NCBI GenBank assembly: GCA_028682845.1
Contig: JAJRAT010000060.1
Span: 1 to 10,200, forward strand
From: Methanothrix sp.
Lineage (GTDB): Archaea; Halobacteriota; Methanosarcinia; Methanotrichales; Methanotrichaceae
Direction of reading: 5' to 3'
DNA length: 10,200 bases
Part shown: piece by piece, positions 6,259-10,200 of the stretch
Numbering within the stretch: position 1 is the stretch's first letter
How the letters are laid out: every line of letters begins with the position of its first letter
Program-made: the position numbers and the translations under genes
Notes under the pieces: generated by a model
The model's database searches: none
What the model was told of the DNA's origin: nothing
Seen by the model: the letters and a program-made list of their open reading frames with translations, nothing else

Positions 6259-6823
6259 TTTGCATCTCCCTGATCTTCTCCTTGGTCTTGGCGATCAATT
6301 CCGGCGTCAGCGTCTCTTCTGCGGCGATGAAGAAGAAGCTGTCTTTGTTCATCTCGTTTCTGCGGTTGCGAAAGCCTTCCGGGGCCACGCGCACGAGCCC
6401 GTCCGTCAGGTCTTGCAGGAACTCCATCTCCAGATCCGCTACCGTGAGTCCGGAGGGGTCCGTGTCCGAAGCGATGATCACAATGTCTCTGGCCGGCTGC
6501 TCCACTCTCTCGCGACCGTAGCGGCCCCAGAGAATCTTGAGCAGATCGGACATGTGCTCCTCGTCATTGATCTTGACCTGGTAGCCGCCTTCCGTCTTGA
6601 GTACGTCTCCCACATCCCTGACCGTGAGCGGCGGAATTCCGGTGCGAAGAAGGCCGTAAATGGCGAACATCGGCTCCATGATGTCCACGTAAACGTACAG
6701 CCTGCCGATGGATCTGATGAGGCCGAGGTCCTGCAGGATGTCCATGATCAGCTCGCGGTACTTCTTGGCTCCGAAATCCTCCTGGCCTGTGACAACGATC
6801 TTAAAGACCTCCATTGGGTCCAT
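6251..6823 (-). CDS. mmp17: Methanogenesis marker protein 17, MCR activation complex component
   Basis: A 190-residue protein of the Mmp17 family, close to the family's usual size of about 185. Mmp17 copurifies with Mmp7, Mmp3 and McrC in the ATP-dependent MCR-activating component. The sequence shows a repeated alpha/beta pattern, DIVIIASDTDPSG (about 112-124), a VRVAPEGFRNRRNEMNKDSFFFIAAEE block near 143-168, and no cysteines at all. It therefore cannot ligate an iron-sulfur cluster through Cys by itself and is more likely a structural partner. ATG 6823 lies three bases after the mmp15 stop and has a GGAGGG Shine-Dalgarno at 6836-6831, 7 nt away; a second Met at residue 4 is less well spaced. 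It overlaps mmp7 by 8 bp. Family membership is confident; the subunit role rests on published work with other methanogens. Confidence 0.9.
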   Translation of the reverse strand: MDPMEVFKIVVTGQEDFGAKKYRELIMDILQDLGLIRSIGRLYVYVDIMEPMFAIYGLLRTGIPPLTVRDVGDVLKTEGGYQVKINDEEHMSDLLKILWGRYGRERVEQPARDIVIIASDTDPSGLTVADLEMEFLQDLTDGLVRVAPEGFRNRRNEMNKDSFFFIAAEETLTPELIAKTKEKIREMQNA

Positions 6824-6826
6824 CCT

Positions 6827-8053
6827 TTAGCCCTCCAGAAGTCCCGAAACCAGGAGCGCTGCGCCCACCGCGCCGATGTACTGGGCATATTTGGGAACGC
6901 GCACTTTTTGTTGAAGAAGCTCTTCCATGGCTCTCGGAAGCCCTTCCACAAGCGCAGTTCCGCCTACCATTATCACAGGCTCCTTAACCTCAACCTCTTG
7001 CAACTGCTGCTCGTAAACCTGCTCGGCCACGGAGTGACAGGCGGCCATAGCCACATCTTCAGGCTTGCAGCCCAGGGCCAGGCTGTTGACCAGGCTTTGC
7101 GTGCCGAAGACGATGCAGTAGCTGTTCATGGCTACGTTGCGGTAGTCGCCCTTCAGTGCCAGCTTGCCAAGCTCCGTGATGTCCACGCCGAGCCTCTTGG
7201 CAGTCAATTCCAGGAACCGCCCCGAGGCTCCGGCGCATATTCCGCCCATCGTGAAGCCGCCGGGAATTCCGTCCTGCACGGAGATGGCCTTATTGTCCAT
7301 GCCGCCGATATCGATGACTGTGGCTGCCCCCTTCTGGGCATCGGCCAGGAAGACTGCGCCCTTGGAGTTGACCGTGATCTCTTCCTGAATCAGCCTGGCA
7401 TTGATGTGCTTGCCCACCAGGAAACGGCCATAGCCCGTGACTCCTACTGCCTGAACCTCTTCCTTCTTGACTCCTGCCATCTTCAAGGCTGCCTCAAAGG
7501 CATCCTCAGCACTCTTCAGGACCTCGTTTGTGGGAACCCAGCCGGTGCCGATGACCTCGTTGTCTCTCATGATCACCGATTTGGTGGTTGTCGATCCGGA
7601 GTCGATTCCGGCGGTGAGACCTTTTTGCTTTTCTCTGGCCAGTAGACCTCGGAATTTGACGGTCGTCACCAGAGCTTCCATCCTGGTAAGAAGCGTTTCC
7701 GCTGTCGTTCTTTCTGTGAATGAGTAGCTTAAGACGGGAATCTTGGAGTGCTCATGGATGAACTTGCGAATCTCCGAGCGGATGATGGCGGCTTCAGCGC
7801 AGCGGAAGCAGGTCATAACGATCACGGCGTCTGCGAGATCGGGATTCTCGACGATCCGAACCGCCCGCGCCATAGCCAGATTAAGATCGCCTGAAGCTAC
7901 TTTAACTCCGAACTTGTTTTCCACGTTCAGGATATCGTCCAGGGAGACCTCGGGGTAGACGATCTTTGCGCCAACGGTATCGGCAGCGCGCTCGATCTCC
8001 TTTTGAATGCCGCTGTACTCTGCGCCGCAGGAGAGCTGGGCAATGCGAATCAT
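6827..8053 (-). CDS. mmp15: Methanogenesis marker protein 15, BadF/HgdC-type ATPase with dehydratase-like N-terminus
   Basis: A 408-residue, two-part protein of the Mmp15 family. Residues 1-140 resemble a fragment of the 2-hydroxyacyl-CoA dehydratase D-component (Cys9, and TCFRC with Cys82 and Cys85). From about 146 comes an ASKHA-fold ATPase like the HgdC/BadF activators: phosphate-1 loop [12 protein letters not shown] (149-160), [12 protein letters not shown] (246-257), [11 protein letters not shown] with Cys273 and NSYCIVFG with Cys313. In HgdC a pair of cysteines at these places, one per subunit, bind the [4Fe-4S] cluster that bridges the dimer and passes a low-potential electron upon ATP hydrolysis. 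An ATP-driven electron-injecting role in MCR activation is therefore plausible but is inference. ATG 8053 overlaps the mmp5 stop by 4 bp (ATGA) and has GGAGGG six nt upstream. Confidence 0.92.
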   Translation of the reverse strand: MIRIAQLSCGAEYSGIQKEIERAADTVGAKIVYPEVSLDDILNVENKFGVKVASGDLNLAMARAVRIVENPDLADAVIVMTCFRCAEAAIIRSEIRKFIHEHSKIPVLSYSFTERTTAETLLTRMEALVTTVKFRGLLAREKQKGLTAGIDSGSTTTKSVIMRDNEVIGTGWVPTNEVLKSAEDAFEAALKMAGVKKEEVQAVGVTGYGRFLVGKHINARLIQEEITVNSKGAVFLADAQKGAATVIDIGGMDNKAISVQDGIPGGFTMGGICAGASGRFLELTAKRLGVDITELGKLALKGDYRNVAMNSYCIVFGTQSLVNSLALGCKPEDVAMAACHSVAEQVYEQQLQEVEVKEPVIMVGGTALVEGLPRAMEELLQQKVRVPKYAQYIGAVGAALLVSGLLEG

Positions 8054-8487
8054 TTCAGTCCCTCCAGGAATGTCTTGATCTTTTGCACGAAAACCCGTGC
8101 CTCGGCGTCGTCCGTGGGATAGGCGAGGTCAAGGAGCGGAACTCCTTTGGTTCTGATGAGCAGCCTCACCAGCTCATTGGTGCGGTTGCATCCGGCACAG
8201 CCGGTCAGCCATCCTGGGTCTTCTACAACGATGGCTGCCTCGGCCTCCTCGATGAGAGGTCCGATCAGCGCCATTCTGCCCCGCACGCCCGAGGGAACAT
8301 CGACAGCCGCGTAGCGCAGGCCCTTCTTCGGCTCTTCGGGGGTGACGTTCAGGGGAGGTGATTGAATATCATTAGCCGTGGCAAGCTTGCGCACCGATTC
8401 CGAGACTACAAGCGCCTTGTGGCCCATCCTCTCCACAAGGTCTGAGAGGATCATGCTGGTAGGAGGATAAACGATAACTTTAGCCAT
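8050..8487 (-). CDS. mmp5: Methanogenesis marker protein 5
   Basis: A 145-residue protein matching the Mmp5 family (usual length about 140), restricted to MCR-containing archaea. Landmarks are the start [49 protein letters not shown] and the motif [11 protein letters not shown] (96-106), with Cys97-x2-Cys100 as its only cysteines. Function is not established; the Cys pair next to Asn/Arg/Thr suggests a redox or iron-sulfur ligand role. It starts 11 bp after mmp6, whose stop codon overlaps the TGAGGT Shine-Dalgarno (8501 to 8496), and overlaps mmp15 by 4 bp. Translational coupling with mmp15, itself an ATPase activator type, suggests that the products act together. Confidence 0.88.
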   Translation of the reverse strand: MAKVIVYPPTSMILSDLVERMGHKALVVSESVRKLATANDIQSPPLNVTPEEPKKGLRYAAVDVPSGVRGRMALIGPLIEEAEAAIVVEDPGWLTGCAGCNRTNELVRLLIRTKGVPLLDLAYPTDDAEARVFVQKIKTFLEGLK

Positions 8488-8498
8488 TTTGTTGTACC

Positions 8499-8915
8499 TC
8501 AGATTAAACCCTCTTTGATAATATCTTCAAGTTTATTCGGCATAAGAGGCTTTTTCTTCGCCGGGACCGCAGGGACTTCGCCAACCGCAGCCAGCGCCCG
8601 CGAGATCATGGGCAGCATCTTTGCCTCGGACTCGATCATGTAAAAGCCGGGGCGCGCTCCGCCGCCTCTGCGACCGCGGCAGCGGCGGGGATCGCCGGGC
8701 GGAAAGCCTCTGTCCTTGATGAAGATGCCGGCAGGGTCAAGAGAGCGGATCTCCTCAATCAGCGCATTGATCACTTCCTCTTCACCGTCCACCACGACGC
8801 CAAAGCAGGTCTCTTTGACATTGACATCATACTTTGAGCCGTAAATTTTCATGGCGATATCCGAGGGAAGAATATCCGACTCGGAGGATGTAATCACATA
8901 CTTGGTGATCCTCAT
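8499..8915 (-). CDS. mmp6: Methanogenesis marker protein 6
   Basis: A 138-residue protein of the Mmp6 family (usual length about 130-140). The family hallmark is visible: a small alpha/beta region followed by IFIKDRGFPPGDPRRCRGRRGGG (64-86), which is rich in Arg and Gly, then GFYMIESEAKMLPMI. Two cysteines, Cys37 (KETCFG) and Cys79 (RRCRG), are candidates for ligation. Its molecular role is not known; conservation beside mmp3, mmp5, mmp15 and mmp17 points to MCR maturation or activation. The ATG at 8915 directly abuts the mmp3 stop codon with no gap, and a strong GGAGGTG Shine-Dalgarno (8928 to 8922) lies in the end of mmp3, so these two genes are almost certainly cotranscribed and coupled. 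Confidence 0.88.
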   Translation of the reverse strand: MRITKYVITSSESDILPSDIAMKIYGSKYDVNVKETCFGVVVDGEEEVINALIEEIRSLDPAGIFIKDRGFPPGDPRRCRGRRGGGARPGFYMIESEAKMLPMISRALAAVGEVPAVPAKKKPLMPNKLEDIIKEGLI

Positions 8916-10200
8916 TTACCGCACCTCCAGAACGTAAATCGTCTCCCCTTCTTTGACGTCCTTCAGCTTATCCGGTTCCAGCACGCGGCCAACGATATTG
9001 GTGGCCTCGAACTTCTCACCGGAGGGGCCGTAGCGTTTGTCCTGGACAAGCCGCACTCCCACCAGGCCGATCTTCTTGGAGACCTGATTGGAGATGCCGA
9101 TGGAGCCCGCCGGTACCGGGCCGGTGGGTTTGTTCTCCGGCAGCAATTCCTTGTAGCTGACCGCATCGACCTCGGGCTTGAAGAGAATTGTATTCTCATA
9201 AACAAAATAGACGGGCAATGGACCGACTGGCCGCTCTTTTAAGCCGGTGACATGCCGGAAATAATCCAGGGTCTTGGGAGCCAGATCATGATACAGCTCG
9301 ATGGCTACGAGACGGTTGGCGGGCATGGTTAAGAGCTTGACTTTTTTCTTTTTGAGGATCTCCATGGTGGCTCTTGGATCTTGCTTCACAACGACTGCAT
9401 CCTCGCCGGTGTGGCCGTCCACCTCGAACTCGATTCCCCGATCCTTCAATAGCGCCAGAGCATCCGACAGTTTCGCACCCATGAGCATGATGCGTTCCGG
9501 CTTAACCCGCACCGTTACGAGGCTGCCGTGTCCGGCCAGCTTCACCATGTCCATTCCGGCACTGACGTGCCCGACAATGGAGTGTCCGGGATTCGAGGTG
9601 CGATCGGCCTTGTAGATGAATATCCTGCCCAATCCCCTTCCGCCGGTCCTCACCGTTACCGCGCCTTCCAGTCGCGGCTCGCGGTGCTCGAAGGCAATGG
9701 GCTCCGCCAGCAACTGGTCCGATGAGATGTACGAACTGGAGACTGAATCAACCAAAAAAGTTCCACTCCTGGTCAGAGCCAGGAAGAATTCGGCTCCGTA
9801 GGGTGCATCTTCCACCAGTTCAACCTGAACCTCTGTGAAGATTTCCATGCCTTCTTCCAAAGGCAGCGTCATGTCTCGGGTAGCCAGCTTCTCGGTCAGG
9901 TCCTGCCATTCCACGATGGGCTCGACCGCCAAGATCCTGTCTCCGATCTCCAGCCGGTCTAGTGTGTTCTTGCCGCCTACCACATGAGCCAGAAGGCCGC
10001 CTTCTGCGGGAACTCCGTATGCTGCACTGTGCCTGCGACGCACGAAAATGAGTTGGGTATTTTCCGCCTCAAATCCTGCGGCTCCCAGCACCACCTCCCA
10101 GCGATTGTACTCATGGGCCTCGCGGCCAAAGGAAATGGATGATGAAAAAGGTCCGAAGGCGACGCCGCTTGCCGAAGACCATCTTGCCTCCGACCCCACG
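8916..10200 (-). CDS. mmp3: Methanogenesis marker protein 3 (UPF0288), 5' end missing
   Basis: About 428 C-terminal residues of an Mmp3 family protein, normally around 500 residues, so roughly 75 N-terminal residues lie beyond the window edge. The first possible start here (GTG near 10199) is an internal Val, not a real start. Mmp3 has been found with McrC, Mmp7, Mmp17 and A2 in the MCR-activating component. Landmarks: a central GDRILAVEPIVEWQD region, GGRGLGRIFIYKADRTSNPGHSIVGHVSAGMDMVKLA, and a C-terminal cyclophilin-like stretch VAIELYHDLAPKTLDYFRHVTGL followed by GPLPVYFVYENTILF; family descriptions mention a peptidyl-prolyl isomerase-like fold. No cysteine is visible in the part present. 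It is the first gene of the operon seen here, and its 3' end carries the mmp6 Shine-Dalgarno. The operon promoter is outside the window. Confidence 0.9.
   Translation of the reverse strand, partial: VGSEARWSSASGVAFGPFSSSISFGREAHEYNRWEVVLGAAGFEAENTQLIFVRRRHSAAYGVPAEGGLLAHVVGGKNTLDRLEIGDRILAVEPIVEWQDLTEKLATRDMTLPLEEGMEIFTEVQVELVEDAPYGAEFFLALTRSGTFLVDSVSSSYISSDQLLAEPIAFEHREPRLEGAVTVRTGGRGLGRIFIYKADRTSNPGHSIVGHVSAGMDMVKLAGHGSLVTVRVKPERIMLMGAKLSDALALLKDRGIEFEVDGHTGEDAVVVKQDPRATMEILKKKKVKLLTMPANRLVAIELYHDLAPKTLDYFRHVTGLKERPVGPLPVYFVYENTILFKPEVDAVSYKELLPENKPTGPVPAGSIGISNQVSKKIGLVGVRLVQDKRYGPSGEKFEATNIVGRVLEPDKLKDVKEGETIYVLEVR

Noticed and set aside
5662..6273. 203-residue + strand open frame opposite mmp7
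   Set aside because: A shadow of the mmp7 codons: no domain, and no independent ribosome-binding site that I can defend.
6014..7645. 543-residue open frame on the + strand, antisense to mmp17 and mmp15
   Set aside because: It lies wholly opposite recognised mmp genes. The translation is rich in His, Leu, Arg and Gln with no recognisable domain. It is the expected by-product of GC-rich third positions on the other strand.
1..10200. Search for tRNA, rRNA, transposase, integrase or attachment sites
   Set aside because: No cloverleaf, rRNA-like stretch, recombinase motif or flanking duplication was recognised by eye.

Overview
The window looks like chromosome of an aceticlastic methanogenic archaeon, most likely Methanothrix (formerly Methanosaeta). 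Two signals point there. It carries AMP-forming acetyl-CoA synthetase genes in more than one copy, which is the acetate-activating route of that genus; Methanosarcina uses acetate kinase and phosphotransacetylase instead. It also carries a block of methanogenesis marker protein (Mmp) genes, known only from methanogens and related archaea with methyl-coenzyme M reductase (MCR). Shine-Dalgarno sites of the GGAGGTG type, TATA-like boxes in AT-rich spacers and T-run terminators fit an archaeon.

Left part (1-4529, + strand except pcm): the 3' half of one acetyl-CoA synthetase gene (acs copy A, 1-935) with textbook motifs. Next comes a minus-strand gene (1136-2083) for a protein-L-isoaspartate O-methyltransferase preceded by a signal peptide and a 15-bp tandem repeat coding for HIDSS pentapeptides. 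A very AT-rich divergent spacer of about 470 bp follows, then a complete second synthetase gene (acs copy B, 2556-4529) whose adenylate-forming and acetate-pocket motifs are altered. The spacer holds TATA candidates, a 12-bp inverted repeat in the copy B leader, and three spaced direct repeats.

Right part (4788-10200, all minus strand): a tightly packed operon transcribed right to left, in the order mmp3 (5' end off the window), mmp6, mmp5, mmp15, mmp17, mmp7. Its genes abut, overlap by 4 or 8 bp, or lie 3-11 bp apart. After a gap of about 95 bp comes an AhpD/carboxymuconolactone decarboxylase-family gene with an extra Cys-rich tail. Mmp3, Mmp7 and Mmp17 are known, from published work on the MCR activation machinery, to associate with McrC and the ATPase A2 in the complex that reduces MCR's nickel cofactor F430 to Ni(I). 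Mmp15 resembles the ATPase activators of 2-hydroxyacyl-CoA dehydratases.

The halves fit one physiology: the synthetases activate acetate at the start of aceticlastic methanogenesis, and the mmp operon probably keeps MCR, the last enzyme, active. The most unusual points are the degenerate synthetase copy B, the apparently exported isoaspartyl methyltransferase, the structured acs leader, and the possible Mmp5/Mmp15 ATP-driven electron-transfer pair.
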